Positions 15,305 through 24,381 of a DNA stretch of 64,000 nt are shown piece after piece. Below the pieces are notes generated by a model, which made no database searches, was not told the origin of the DNA, and saw only the letters and a program-made list of their open reading frames with translations. A program made the translations under genes and the position numbers. This DNA is from Leifsonia sp. C5G2 (lineage in GTDB: Bacteria > Actinomycetota > Actinomycetes > Actinomycetales > Microbacteriaceae). Position 1 is the stretch's first letter. Every line of letters begins with the position of its first letter. The stretch covers positions 186,001 through 250,000 of the forward strand of contig NZ_JABFMV010000004.1 in NCBI RefSeq assembly GCF_013359685.1, given 5' to 3'.

Positions 15305-15417
15305 TCCCGCGGGAGTTCGGGCCCCCGCGTTGCGGCACACCATAGCGCCTGGACGCGCATCCGGCCACGCCGGTCACAGGGTCCTGACGCTGCCAGCGGA
15401 GAACCGACCGGTCTCTT

Positions 15418-15927
15418 TCACTCCCCCCGCTCCAGCAGCACCTTCACCTTCCGCTGGTGCCAGACGATCGGGGCGGGGAGCTCGTCGCTCATCATGGCGA
15501 GCACGCGGAGGACGATGATGTCGTGGTCGCCGGCCGGGTAGCTGTGCTCGACGACGCACTCCAGCCAGGTGGGCGAGCCCTCCAGGAACACCGCGCCGGA
15601 TGGGAGTTCGGCCTTGCGGACGCCGCGGAGGCGGTTCTGCTTGTCGCGGGAGGCGAGCTGGCTGGTCTTGCCGGCGTGGTCCTCGCCGAGGATGGAGACG
15701 CCGATCGTGGGCGCGACGGCGAGGGTGGGCCACGTGGTCGAGCTGCGCTGCGCGGCGAAGGAGACCATGGGCGGGTCGTAGGAGACGCCGACCGAGAAGG
15801 AGGAGGCGATCATCACGACCGGCTCGCCGCCGATGGTGGCGGCGAGTGCGGCGACGCCGGACGGGAAGCCGGCGAAGGCGGACCGCATCTCCTCCGGGTC
15901 GGAGGTGAAGTCGTAGGTCATGGTCAT
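15418..15927 (-). CDS. flavin reductase family protein (RutF/HpaC-type)
   Basis: The 169-aa protein has the flavin-reductase-like split barrel: [14 protein letters not shown] near residue 18, [20 protein letters not shown] in the FMN-binding region, the SILGEDHAG motif and a [16 protein letters not shown] core. Such enzymes use NAD(P)H to make free reduced FMN for two-component monooxygenases. It is the last gene of a nine-gene operon with two LLM monooxygenases needing reduced flavin. The start at 15927 overlaps the previous stop (TGATG). RutF and the riboflavin reductase RcaB are functional analogues. Confidence 0.82.
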   Translation of the reverse strand: MTMTYDFTSDPEEMRSAFAGFPSGVAALAATIGGEPVVMIASSFSVGVSYDPPMVSFAAQRSSTTWPTLAVAPTIGVSILGEDHAGKTSQLASRDKQNRLRGVRKAELPSGAVFLEGSPTWLECVVEHSYPAGDHDIIVLRVLAMMSDELPAPIVWHQRKVKVLLERGE

Positions 15928-16439
15928 CAGGACCGGTCCTCCCGCAGTGAAGCCTCCAGCGAGGCGTGGATGGCGGGGGCCCACGCGTCCACCCATTTGT
16001 CGAGCGCGCCCTCCTCGGCGTACCGGGAGTCGAGCTGGTAGAGGCCCTGGGCCGGGCAGATCGCGCCGAGCTCGACCAGCACGGGCTTGAGGGTGAGCTC
16101 GGGGGCGAGCGCGTGCGCCGGGCCCGCGCCCAGCATCAGCGGCACGCCGATCTGGCCGGCGAGGCCGGTGGCGGTGGCGAACTGGTCGAGGAAGAGCTTC
16201 AGCAGACCGGTGTAGGTGCCCTTGTAAGTGGGGGATGCGGCGATCACGAGATCCGCGTCCTGCACCGTGGCCACGGCCGAGGCGACGACGGGGTCGCCGA
16301 AGCCGAGGAGGCCGGCGCCGAGTTCCGACACCTCGATGGTCGTCGCGGTCGCCCCGAGGGCGGCGGCGAGGCGCTCGGCGGCGTCGCGGGTGCGCGACTG
16401 CGGCTTGGGGTTGCCCGCGATGACAGCGGCAGTGAACAT
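15927..16439 (-). CDS. NADPH-dependent FMN reductase (flavodoxin-like fold, SsuE/MsuE type)
   Basis: This 170-aa protein opens [22 protein letters not shown], the phosphate-binding loop of the NADPH-dependent FMN reductase family (VxGxxxxxSxT), and continues with [20 protein letters not shown], the conserved SPxYxGxxxG-LK motif. It should supply reduced FMN. Two unrelated flavin reductases side by side are unusual and suggest that the substrate itself may be a flavin, or that the two LLM enzymes have separate partners. Its start abuts the MFS gene stop and its stop overlaps the next start. Confidence 0.85.
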   Translation of the reverse strand: MFTAAVIAGNPKPQSRTRDAAERLAAALGATATTIEVSELGAGLLGFGDPVVASAVATVQDADLVIAASPTYKGTYTGLLKLFLDQFATATGLAGQIGVPLMLGAGPAHALAPELTLKPVLVELGAICPAQGLYQLDSRYAEEGALDKWVDAWAPAIHASLEASLREDRS

Positions 16440-18211
16440 CAGGAGACCTTCCTTTCAGGTTGGTGCCGGGCCTCGGAGAGCAGGGAGCGGGCCTCCCGCT
16501 CGTCCTGCCGCATGGCCTCGACCAGTTCGTCGGGACTCGCGAAGGCCCGCTGCGTTCGGAGCAGCCGGTCCGCGGTCACCTCGGCGCGGCGCCCGTACAG
16601 GTCGCCGGCGAAGTCGAGCACGTGCACCTCGACGGTGTGCGCGCGGCCGGGAAAGGTGTCGTTCGTCCCGACCGAGATCAGGGCCGGCAGCGGCTCGCTC
16701 CACGACTCGGCGCGGAAGCCGCCGACGTAGACGCCGTCGGCGGGCGTGCTCGAGGGCTCCTCCAGGTCGAGGTTCGCGGTCGGGAAGCCGAGGGCGAGTC
16801 CCGCGCCCGCCCCGCCGACGACGGTGCCGACGAGGACGCCACGGCTGTCGTCGGCATCCACGGGGGTGACGCGGAGGAGCGCGGCGGCCACGATGCTCAG
16901 CACCCCGACGAGCGCGAGCACGGCCAGTGCGGCGGCGTTGCCGGTCCACGCCAGCACGACGGCAGTCGCGGCGCTTCCGAGCACGGCGCCCAGCTGCTTC
17001 ACCGAGTTGAAGGCGCCCGAGGCGGCGCCGATCGACGACCGCTCGACCGAGCTGACCGTGGCGATGGAGAAGGGCGACCAGAGGAACGAGTTCGCGATCC
17101 CGAACAGCGCGAACACGGCGGCGATGGCCCACAGCGGAGCGTCGGCCCAGACCAGTGCGGCGGTTCCGCCGATCGAGAGCACGAGCGCGACGCCGCCGAT
17201 CACGGCGACGACCCGCAGCCCGACGGTGTTGTTCAGCCGGGCCGAGACGGGGGCTGCGAACAGGCACACGACGCCCATCGGCACCAGCACGATCGAGGCG
17301 GTGACGACATCCAGGCCCCGGTCCTCCTGCAGCGCCAGCATCAGCGGGATGGGCGCGGAGCCCACGCAGAACGCGGCGGCCGCCGCACCCCACGACGACG
17401 TGACGAAGCCGTGGCTGCGGAACAGCGACACCGGCAGCAGCGCGCGCTCGCCCGAGCGGCGCTGCAGCCACACGACGCTCACGACGAGGGCCGTTCCGAG
17501 CACGACCAGCAGCCAGCGCGGGATGCCGGCGACCGACGCAGAGGCCTCGTCGGTGCCCTGGATGCCGACCACCAGCGCGGCGACGCCGACGGCGTTGCCC
17601 GCCATCGCCCAGAGCGGGATGCGCGCGGGCTGCCGCTCCGACACCGGCACCCACACCAGCACGGCCACCGCCGTGATCAGCCCGATGGGCAGGTTGACCC
17701 AGAAGATCGACGGCCAGCCGGCTGCGCCGACGAGCAGGCCGCCCAGGATGGGACCCGCGACCGTGGCGGCGCCGCCGACCGCACCCCAGATCCCGAGCGC
17801 GACGGCGAGCCGCGGCGGGGCGAACAGCGTCCGGATGATGGTGAGGCACTGCGGGGTCATGAGCGCCGCCCCGACGCCCTGCGCGACGCGCCAGCCGATC
17901 AGGGAGCCGACGTCCTGCGACAGCGCGCACAGCACCGACCCGATGGTGAACGCGCCGAGCCCGACCAGGTAGATGCGCCGGCGGCCGAACCGGTCGCCCA
18001 GCCTCCCGGCGATCAGCAGCGGCACCGCGTACGCGATCAGGTACCCGCTGTTGACCCAGATGGCGAGCGTCGCCGTCGTGCCGAGACCGGCGATCAGGGC
18101 GGGCAGGGCGACCGAGGTGATGGTGCTGTCCAGCAGCAGCATGAAGAAGCCGAGGCAGAGGCTGGCGAGAGCCAGCCAGTCCCGCGTCGATCGCCGCACA
18201 GCGCCACCCAT
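16439..18211 (-). CDS. MFS (DHA2-type) transporter fused to a riboflavin kinase domain
   Basis: The 590-aa protein has about 14 membrane helices typical of DHA2 drug/H+ transporters ([21 protein letters not shown] with the RLGDRFGRR loop motif; [13 protein letters not shown] as motif C region). A cytosolic C-terminal domain from residue ~459 reads as riboflavin kinase: LGFPTANLD (the PTAN nucleotide/Mg motif at 477-480), GVYVGGF, VGTNDTF, and [15 protein letters not shown] with E528 at the catalytic glutamate. No FAD synthetase domain is present. The fusion would phosphorylate riboflavin as it enters and trap it as FMN. ATG 18211 is chosen because the longer frame runs into the upstream gene. 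Confidence 0.85.
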   Translation of the reverse strand: MGGAVRRSTRDWLALASLCLGFFMLLLDSTITSVALPALIAGLGTTATLAIWVNSGYLIAYAVPLLIAGRLGDRFGRRRIYLVGLGAFTIGSVLCALSQDVGSLIGWRVAQGVGAALMTPQCLTIIRTLFAPPRLAVALGIWGAVGGAATVAGPILGGLLVGAAGWPSIFWVNLPIGLITAVAVLVWVPVSERQPARIPLWAMAGNAVGVAALVVGIQGTDEASASVAGIPRWLLVVLGTALVVSVVWLQRRSGERALLPVSLFRSHGFVTSSWGAAAAAFCVGSAPIPLMLALQEDRGLDVVTASIVLVPMGVVCLFAAPVSARLNNTVGLRVVAVIGGVALVLSIGGTAALVWADAPLWAIAAVFALFGIANSFLWSPFSIATVSSVERSSIGAASGAFNSVKQLGAVLGSAATAVVLAWTGNAAALAVLALVGVLSIVAAALLRVTPVDADDSRGVLVGTVVGGAGAGLALGFPTANLDLEEPSSTPADGVYVGGFRAESWSEPLPALISVGTNDTFPGRAHTVEVHVLDFAGDLYGRRAEVTADRLLRTQRAFASPDELVEAMRQDEREARSLLSEARHQPERKVS

Positions 18212-18212
18212 C

Positions 18213-19538
18213 TCAGACCGCCAGGTTCTCGCGGAGCGTCGAGCCGGGGTATCGCGGCGCGAGGGCACCGCGGCGGCGCAGCTCCGGGACGAGGAGCTCG
18301 CTCAGGTCGGCCAGCCCGGACGGCATCGAGAGAGGGCTCGACAGCATGTAGCCGCCGCGCGAACCGGTCTGGGCGAAGTTCTCCTCCAGGGCGTCGGCCA
18401 CGGCGGCGGCGTCGCCGACGACGGTGTGGTCGAGACCGCTGGCGGCCTCGAAGCCGTGCTCGAAGAACTCTGTCCGGCCGATCGTGTAGTCCTCGCCGAA
18501 CTCCGCGACGAGCGCGCCGACGAAACCGCCGGGGCTCGCCTGGGACGCGACGATCTCATCCCGAAGCTCGCCCAGCCGGAACGACTCGGGCAGCGTTGAG
18601 AAGTCGTACCCGGAGTTGTGCGAGAGCATCGTGCCGATCGCCTCCTCCGTCCAGAACTCGAGCACGGCATCCCGACGCGCCGCCGCCTCCGCCGCGGTGC
18701 GACCGACGATCGCCTGCGTGGCCCACAGGATGCCGACGCGCTCGGGATCGCGTCCTTCGGCGGTGAGCGCCTCGTCGAGCATGCGGCGGTGCCGCTGCTG
18801 ACCGGGGAGGCTGCCGCCGAACCCGAAGACGAGGTCGGCGAACGCCGCCGACCCGGCGATGCCGCGCGGCGAGTTCCCGGCCTGCACGATCACGGGATGC
18901 ACCTGCGGGCTCGGCACGGAGGCGAGCGGGCCCTTGACGGTGAAGAACCGGCCGTCGTGGTCGATCGGGTGCACCTTCGACGGGTCGGCGAACCGGCCGG
19001 TCGCCGGATCGCGCACGATCGCGTCCGGGGCCACCGAGTCCCACAGCGCGCGGCAGACGTGGATGAACTCCTCCATCCGCTCGTAGCGCAGGTCGTGGTC
19101 GATCAGCTGCGCGTAGCCGTAGTTCGCCGCATCCGCGCCGCGGCTCGAGGCCACGACGTTGAAGGCGATCCGGCCGCCGGTCACGTGGTCGAGCGAGTTG
19201 AGCAGGCGGGCGACGTAGAAGGGGTGCATGAAAGTCGACGAGTAGGTGAGCCCGAACCCGATGCTCTCCGTCACCGTCGACATGGCGGCGATGACCGGCG
19301 ACATGTCCTGCCGCGGCCACTGGATGCCCCACTCGACAGCCGGGTCGATGCTCCCCCGCCAGGTGCTCGGGATGCCGGAGCCGTCGCCGAAGAACAGCAT
19401 GTCGACGCCGGCGCGCTCGGCGGTCTTCGCGACCTCCAGGTACATGCGCACGTCGGGGAACTGCCGCCCGACCCACGACCCGGGCTGGGCCCAGCGGCCC
19501 TCGGTGTGCGTGAAGGAGAGGTCGTAGGCGATGTGCAT
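18213..19538 (-). CDS. LLM-class flavin-dependent monooxygenase (NtaA/SnaA/DszA type)
   Basis: This 441-aa TIM-barrel protein carries family motifs: [48 protein letters not shown] (in part), [28 protein letters not shown] and a [21 protein letters not shown] strand. These enzymes use FMNH2 and O2 to cleave C-N or C-S bonds in NTA, EDTA, dibenzothiophene sulfone or pristinamycin precursors. The riboflavin lyase RcaE is, as I recall, of the same superfamily. The start at 19538 lies five bases after the preceding stop. The substrate cannot be read from sequence; context favours a flavin or pyrimidine-like ring. Confidence 0.85.
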   Translation of the reverse strand: MHIAYDLSFTHTEGRWAQPGSWVGRQFPDVRMYLEVAKTAERAGVDMLFFGDGSGIPSTWRGSIDPAVEWGIQWPRQDMSPVIAAMSTVTESIGFGLTYSSTFMHPFYVARLLNSLDHVTGGRIAFNVVASSRGADAANYGYAQLIDHDLRYERMEEFIHVCRALWDSVAPDAIVRDPATGRFADPSKVHPIDHDGRFFTVKGPLASVPSPQVHPVIVQAGNSPRGIAGSAAFADLVFGFGGSLPGQQRHRRMLDEALTAEGRDPERVGILWATQAIVGRTAAEAAARRDAVLEFWTEEAIGTMLSHNSGYDFSTLPESFRLGELRDEIVASQASPGGFVGALVAEFGEDYTIGRTEFFEHGFEAASGLDHTVVGDAAAVADALEENFAQTGSRGGYMLSSPLSMPSGLADLSELLVPELRRRGALAPRYPGSTLRENLAV

Positions 19539-19543
19539 GCCGC

Positions 19544-20203
19544 TCAAACGGTCACCTGCTTCCAGAGGGAGACGACCTCGTCGGTGTCCGAGAGGACGGC
19601 GACGTTCAGCTCCAGCTGCACGAGCGCGGCCTCGTTGACGGCGAGGTCGTACGCGGCCGTCGCATCCGTGGGCACCACCACGGGCCAGTCGAGCTGCATG
19701 GCGTCCTGCGCTGTGGCGTCGACGCAGCACTCGCTGGTGAGGCCCACGATGGTGAGCCAGTCGTAGCCGGCGGCGCGCAGCCGCTGGTCGAGGTCGGTGC
19801 CGAGGAAGCCGCTGTAGCCGCGCTTGACGACCCGCAGCTCGCCCTCGGCGGGCTGCATCCGGTACCACTCGGCGCCGGGCGAGCCGACGATGCACGGTTC
19901 GGTCTCGCCCATGGGGGCGTCGTAGTCGCCCTCACGCAGCCAGTTGCTCGACCGCCACGGGCGGGCCGGGTCGCTGCCGAGCTCCACCCACACGACCGGC
20001 ACGCCCAGCTCGCGGGCGGAGTCCACCAGCGCGCCGATGCGGGTCACGGTGGCGTCGAGCTCGGCGACGACCTCGTCGGTCAGGCCGTAGGCGCCGAGCG
20101 CTTCGGGGTCGCCGAAGTCGCGCTGCACGTCCACCACGACCAGGGCCGGGGCGCTCCCGGGCCGGGTCAGCTGCGCGAGCTGCGCCTCGCGGAGATCGCT
20201 CAT
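19544..20203 (-). CDS. isochorismatase-family amidohydrolase (RutB-like)
   Basis: The 219-aa protein has the cysteine-hydrolase triad: D27 in ALVVVDVQRDF, the Lys of VVKRGYSGFLGTDL and the Cys of LTSECCVDATAQDA. RutB hydrolyses the ureidoacrylate produced by RutA. Here the gene overlaps a RutA-like gene by four bases, which supports the same pairing of ring-opening oxygenase and amide hydrolase. Nicotinamidase or N-carbamoylsarcosine amidase activities are possible alternatives. It is likely cytosolic. Confidence 0.82.
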   Translation of the reverse strand: MSDLREAQLAQLTRPGSAPALVVVDVQRDFGDPEALGAYGLTDEVVAELDATVTRIGALVDSARELGVPVVWVELGSDPARPWRSSNWLREGDYDAPMGETEPCIVGSPGAEWYRMQPAEGELRVVKRGYSGFLGTDLDQRLRAAGYDWLTIVGLTSECCVDATAQDAMQLDWPVVVPTDATAAYDLAVNEAALVQLELNVAVLSDTDEVVSLWKQVTV

Positions 20204-21264
20204 CGGTCACCGCCCGCGTCGTGCGCGCGCAGGGCCGGGAGCACGGTCTCGCCGAACAGGACCATGTCCTGGTCGTACTCGGGGAAGATCAGCATGAGGC
20301 CGTCGAGGTCCGCCTCGCCGACGATGTACTGGATGTGCTCGGTCACGGTCTGAGCGGAGCCGGCGACGTACGCGGTCTGGAACGCCGCCTCGCCGACCGC
20401 CCCGGAGGCCCAGGCGCGGGCCTGGTCCTCCGGAACGCCCCACGATGCGCGCATGTTCGCCAGCGCCTCCCGGTCGACACCGGCGCCCCACTCCTTCACC
20501 TTCGCCTCGGCGAGCGCGTCTGTCTCGTCCTGGACGACGGTGAGCATGGAGTACGTCTTGCAGGTGCGGCCGTTCGCCGCGGCCCTGGCGTGGACGTCGG
20601 CGGAGAGCTCCTTCATCTCCTCCAGGCTGTCGCCGGCGAGGAAGGCCCCGTCGGCGAACCGTGCCTGGAAGGCGCGCGCGGCCTCCGACTTGCCCGCGCT
20701 GATGATGGTCGGCGTGGCCGACGGGTGCGGCCGCGACTCGCAGTCGACCAGGTCGAAGTACGGGGTGTGCATGGTGACGGAGTCCTCCGACCAGAGCCGG
20801 GTGACCGCCTCCGTCCACAGCTCCGTCATCGTGTACCGGTCGGCGTGGCTGAGCGCGGGGTCCCAGATGCCGAACTGCTCGAACTCCCCGGCGTAGGCGC
20901 CGTTGACGATGTTCATGCCCGCCCGGCCCCCGGAGACGTCCTGCAGCGTGGCGTACATCTTCGCCGCGATCGCCGGGTTGTGCACGTTGGCGTGCATGGT
21001 GGCCCAGATCTTCACCCGCTCCGTGGCCTCGGCCAGCGCCGACATCATGGTCATCGACTCCAGCGACCGGCCCCAGTGATCGGTCGTGCCGCCGAAGCCG
21101 CGCCACTTCGCCATCGACATGATGAAGTCGAGGCCGATCTCCTCGGCGTGGAGGGCCGCACGCTTGTTCCAGGCGTACGTGGCTTCGGGATGCGGTGCGG
21201 TGGTGGAGAGCATCCAGCCGCCGTTTCCGATCGGGAGGAAGATCCCATAGTCTTTCGCGGGCAT
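20200..21264 (-). CDS. RutA-like pyrimidine-ring flavin monooxygenase (LLM class)
   Basis: The 354-aa protein aligns by eye with E. coli RutA: GIFLPIGNGGWMLSTTAP, SMAKWRGFGGTTDHWGRSLES, IWATMHANVHNPAIAAKM, VSGGRAGMNIVNGAYAGEFEQFGIW (in part) and DGLMLIFPEYDQDMVLFGE. RutA opens uracil between N3 and C4 using a flavin peroxide. The isoalloxazine ring contains a uracil-like pyrimidinedione, so a flavin-derived substrate such as lumichrome is a reasonable guess. ATG 21264 follows GAAAGG and gives the family N-terminus. RutC, RutD, RutE and RutG homologues are absent, so a plain Rut pathway is less likely. Confidence 0.85.
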   Translation of the reverse strand: MPAKDYGIFLPIGNGGWMLSTTAPHPEATYAWNKRAALHAEEIGLDFIMSMAKWRGFGGTTDHWGRSLESMTMMSALAEATERVKIWATMHANVHNPAIAAKMYATLQDVSGGRAGMNIVNGAYAGEFEQFGIWDPALSHADRYTMTELWTEAVTRLWSEDSVTMHTPYFDLVDCESRPHPSATPTIISAGKSEAARAFQARFADGAFLAGDSLEEMKELSADVHARAAANGRTCKTYSMLTVVQDETDALAEAKVKEWGAGVDREALANMRASWGVPEDQARAWASGAVGEAAFQTAYVAGSAQTVTEHIQYIVGEADLDGLMLIFPEYDQDMVLFGETVLPALRAHDAGGDR

Positions 21265-21296
21265 TGAGGGCCTTTCGCTGCGTTCGGTGGTGGGGC

Positions 21297-22409
21297 TTAC
21301 GGGGCGGGCCAGATGAGCGTGTCGCCCTTGTAGATGGCCTTGATGTAGGAGTCGTCGAACCACTTCTTCGCCTCGTCACCCGTCACGCTGTCCGGGACGA
21401 TCTGGAACTGGTGCAGCATGTCGACGAGCTTCGTCACGTTCGACTCGTCTATCCCGCCGAGCGGCTGGCCGGGGGTGGGGTTGTCGGCGACGACCTTGGT
21501 CTCGGTCTTCCAGATGGTCGCGTTGAGCTTCTTGTCGTACGTGGCGCCGCCGGAGAGGTCGGCCGCGAAACCGACGCACTTCTCGGTGTTGGCGTCGCTG
21601 GAGCTGCAGTAGTCGTAGGCGTGCAGAGCGGCGCGGAGGATGTCCTGCACCGCGGTCGGGTGGGCCTTGGCGAAGGCCGGGTTGACCGCCATCGCGCCGA
21701 GCGAGCTGGGGATGCCGTACTTGACCGGCTGCCAGACCGTGACCTTGTCGCCGGCCGCCTTGAGCTGATTGGGCTCGTTGGAGATGAAGCCGGTGAGGGC
21801 GGCGAGGCCGTCCTGCTTGCGCGGCAGCACCGAGGGGTCGTAGCCCTCCTTGACCAGGGTGAGCGACTTCCAGTCGACGCCGGCCTTGACCATCATCGCC
21901 TCGACCGCGGCGGGCACGTAGCCCTTGTGGCCGACGACCTTGCCATCCAGCTGCGTGAGGTCGGTGATGTCGGGGTTGGTCATCAGGATGTCGAGGCCCG
22001 CGTTCGAGTACGACGAGATCCCCTCGATGTCGATGCCGTTGGCGCGCGCCTGGATGAGGTCCTGCTGGGAGATGGCGGAGACCGACGCCTGGCCGCTCGC
22101 CAGAAGCTTCGTGTTCTGGGCGGTGTCGCCGGTCCCGGGCTTCAGCTGCACGTTCAGGCACAGGTCGTCGAAGTAGCCGAGCTTGCTGGCGGCGACGTAC
22201 TCGAGGATCGAGGCGGACGACTGGAACTGGTAGCCGGAGAGGTACGTGATCGTGCCGGCCTTCTTGTTCTCGGCGCAGCGCTCGGCCGAGATGGCCTTGC
22301 CGGACGACGAGGAGTCCGCGGGGGAGCCGGAACTGCACGCGGCGACACCGAGCGTCAGGACGACGGCGGTGAGGGACGCGAGACCGGCCTTGATGAGACG
22401 GTGCTGCAT
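21297..22409 (-). CDS. ABC transporter substrate-binding lipoprotein (SsuA/THI5/NMT1 type)
   Basis: The 370-aa protein has a lipoprotein signal (LASLTAVVLTLGVAAC, Cys ~25) followed by a Ser-rich linker. The mature part is a type II periplasmic-binding fold: LEYVAASKLGYFDDLCLNVQL, then ISQQDLIQARANGIDIEGIS and VVGHKGYVPAAVEAMMVKAGVDW (in part). This group includes sulfonate-binding SsuA, the pyrimidine-binding ThiY and the proposed riboflavin-binding RibY. Aromatic and acidic residues suit a planar heterocycle. It follows the permease gene in the operon and precedes the monooxygenases, so it should bring in their substrate. Confidence 0.85.
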   Translation of the reverse strand: MQHRLIKAGLASLTAVVLTLGVAACSSGSPADSSSSGKAISAERCAENKKAGTITYLSGYQFQSSASILEYVAASKLGYFDDLCLNVQLKPGTGDTAQNTKLLASGQASVSAISQQDLIQARANGIDIEGISSYSNAGLDILMTNPDITDLTQLDGKVVGHKGYVPAAVEAMMVKAGVDWKSLTLVKEGYDPSVLPRKQDGLAALTGFISNEPNQLKAAGDKVTVWQPVKYGIPSSLGAMAVNPAFAKAHPTAVQDILRAALHAYDYCSSSDANTEKCVGFAADLSGGATYDKKLNATIWKTETKVVADNPTPGQPLGGIDESNVTKLVDMLHQFQIVPDSVTGDEAKKWFDDSYIKAIYKGDTLIWPAP

Positions 22410-22525
22410 GGGTCACTCCTTCTTCGGGGATGGGGTGGTGCAGGGGTGCGCGATGGCAGGGGTGGGCCTTGTCGCCGGTCGGCGACAGGTGTGGGGAGCG
22501 GTGGGGTGGGGCGTGATGCCCCGGC

Positions 22526-23386
22526 TCAGTCGGTCGAGCTCTCGTGCCAGTGCAGGACGCGGCGCTCGATCAGGGTGATGAGGGCGAGCAGGAGGACGCC
22601 CATCACCGCCAGGACGAAGATCGCCGCGTAGACCACGGCGAGCTGGTTCATCGACGACGCGACGCTGATGGCCGTGCCGAGACCGCCCGTCGACCCGGAG
22701 GCGGAGAGCTCGGCGACGACGGCGCCGATGATCGACAGAGGGAAGACGATCCGCAGGGCCGCGAAGATGTACGGCAGAGCGTTGGGGATGCGGAGGTGGA
22801 CGAGCATCTCGAGCCGGGAGGCATCCATCGTCTTGTACACCTGCATCACCTGCTGCGGGACCGACCGGAGGCCGACCGCGGTGTTGATGAGGATGGGGAA
22901 GAAGCAGATCAGCGCGGTGATGATGAGCTTGGGCAGCGGTCCGAAGCCGAACGCGACGACGAGGGCCGGCGCGATGGCCACCAGCGGCGTGACGTTGAGC
23001 ACCACCGCGATCGGCATGATCGCCCGGCGCGCCACCGGCAGCTCGCTGATCAGCACGGCCACCACGAACGCGGCGACGAAGCCGATCGCCAGACCCGCCG
23101 TCGCCTCGCCCAGGGTGATGAGCGCGTTGCCGAGGTAGTAGCCGAGGTTGCCGCCCAGCGAGTCGCCGATCGCCTGCAGCGGCGGGAGGAGGTAGGGCAT
23201 GGATGCCGCGCCCCACTGCCACAGCCCCGCGAGGAGGGCGAGCATGACGACCAGCGGCAGCCACACCGCGGGGCGGATCCACGCCAGCCGCGACCTGGGG
23301 TGCTTGAGGCTGAACCGCGAGGGCTCGGCGGGGACGCCGTCCTGGAGCGAGGGGGACACGGCGGCCCGTTCTGTTGCGACGCTCAT
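22526..23386 (-). CDS. ABC transporter permease (SsuC/RibX/ThiX-like)
   Basis: This 286-aa membrane protein has about six helices and the EAA-type loop (VYKTMDASRLEMLVHLRIPNAL) that docks on the ATPase. The core AFGFGPLPKLIITALICFFP and the terminal GTAISVASSMNQLAVVYAAI fit the BPD_transp_1 family used by sulfonate, taurine and pyrimidine importers. It lies ten bases downstream of the ATPase gene and 116 upstream of the binding-protein gene; that gap shows no obvious hairpin. Confidence 0.87.
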   Translation of the reverse strand: MSVATERAAVSPSLQDGVPAEPSRFSLKHPRSRLAWIRPAVWLPLVVMLALLAGLWQWGAASMPYLLPPLQAIGDSLGGNLGYYLGNALITLGEATAGLAIGFVAAFVVAVLISELPVARRAIMPIAVVLNVTPLVAIAPALVVAFGFGPLPKLIITALICFFPILINTAVGLRSVPQQVMQVYKTMDASRLEMLVHLRIPNALPYIFAALRIVFPLSIIGAVVAELSASGSTGGLGTAISVASSMNQLAVVYAAIFVLAVMGVLLLALITLIERRVLHWHESSTD

Positions 23387-23396
23387 CTCGTGCCCC

Positions 23397-24227
23397 CTAC
23401 GCCGCGTCCGTCGATCGCCATGCGGAGTGCAGGCGATCCCTGATCAGGTCTTCGTATTCGTGGAAGCGGCGCTCCTCGAACAGCTTCTGGTTGCGCGGCC
23501 GCGGCAGGTCGATGTCGATCACGTCGACGATCCGTCCAGGACGCGGCGCCATCACGACGACGGTGTCGGACATCCGGACGGCCTCGGAGACCGAGTGCGT
23601 GACGAACAGGACCGTGGTCTTCAGCTCGTCCCACAGGTCGAGCAGCTGGTCCTGGAGGCTCTCGCGGGTGAACTCGTCGAGGGCGGAGAACGGCTCGTCC
23701 ATGAGGAGGACATCCGGCTGGAGGCCGAAGGCCCGCACGATCGCCGCACGCTGCTGCATGCCGCCGGAGAGCTGGGCGGGGAGCTTGTGGGCGGCGTCCG
23801 CCAGCCCGGCGCGGTCGAGCAGCTCGAGCATGTCCGGGGCCTGGGCGCCGCCGCCGCGCTCGGCGAGGTCGCCGATGCGCTGGCGCCGCTTGGCCGCCCC
23901 CGGGTTGATCTTCTGCGGCAGGGTCACGTTCTGCAGCACCGTCAGCCACGGCAGCAGCGCCGGGGTCTGCGGCACGAGCCCGATCAGCTTCGCCGCGCCC
24001 GCCTCACCGGGCGTCACGTCGTGGACGCGGACCTCGCCGCGACCGGCCGTCTCGAGACCGGCGACGATGCGCAGCAGCGTCGACTTGCCGCATCCGCTCG
24101 GACCGATCAGACTGACGAACCGGCCGGGCTCGACGACCAGGTCGACGTCGTTCAACGCGATCATCGCCGATGGGCCGTACCCGTAGACCTTGCCGACCGA
24201 GGTCAGCCGAACCGCTGGCGTCACCAT
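23397..24227 (-). CDS. ABC transporter ATPase (SsuB/TauB-like)
   Basis: The 276-aa protein has Walker A GPSGCGKST, Q-loop LVPQTPALLPWLTV, signature LSGGMQQR, Walker B VLLMDEPFSALD and switch VTHSV. The first gene of the operon, its ATG at 24227 follows GGAGGG by five bases. It energises uptake by the permease and binding protein. A short insertion (NPGAAKRRQRIGDLAERGGG) lies between Q-loop and signature. The sulfonate/nitrate/pyrimidine subgroup assignment comes from neighbours and overall similarity. Confidence 0.9.
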   Translation of the reverse strand: MVTPAVRLTSVGKVYGYGPSAMIALNDVDLVVEPGRFVSLIGPSGCGKSTLLRIVAGLETAGRGEVRVHDVTPGEAGAAKLIGLVPQTPALLPWLTVLQNVTLPQKINPGAAKRRQRIGDLAERGGGAQAPDMLELLDRAGLADAAHKLPAQLSGGMQQRAAIVRAFGLQPDVLLMDEPFSALDEFTRESLQDQLLDLWDELKTTVLFVTHSVSEAVRMSDTVVVMAPRPGRIVDVIDIDLPRPRNQKLFEERRFHEYEDLIRDRLHSAWRSTDAA

Positions 24228-24322
24228 CCACACCCTCCATGCCGTGCACGGACCACAGGCCCGTTCCCAGATGGCGGAGAGCGTGCGTAGCGAGTTCGAT
24301 GTCTGCCACGCGGAGTCCGCTT

Positions 24323-24375
24323 GATAGGACGACGCTATCCAGGCAATGTTTCGGCGACCGCGCCCGAATATTGCC
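24323..24375. promoter_or_regulatory. paired dyads upstream of the nine-gene flavin-type operon; probable operator
   Basis: Two inverted repeats lie between the upstream gene's stop and the operon. GATAG and CTATC bracket seven bases near 24,323-24,339. GGCAATGTTTCGG (24342-24354) faces CCGAATATTGCC (24364-24375) across nine bases. Such dyads usually bind a dimeric repressor. No regulator gene is adjacent except the MmyB-type protein about 550 bases away. No FMN riboswitch consensus was found. Confidence 0.4.
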
Positions 24376-24381
24376 TGCGTG

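Noticed and set aside
15418-21264. complete Rut uracil-degradation operon
   Set aside because: RutA-, RutB- and RutF-like genes are present but RutC, RutD, RutE and the RutG transporter are missing, and extra flavin-related genes point elsewhere.
21297-24227. plain alkanesulfonate (ssu) transport cluster
   Set aside because: The family allows it, but the neighbouring RutA/RutB-like and riboflavin kinase genes fit sulfonate use poorly; kept only as an alternative.
24227-24340. FMN riboswitch before the flavin-type operon
   Set aside because: The conserved RFN-element words (AGGGCGGGGUG, CCNRCCGGCGGU) are not present; only protein-type dyads were seen.
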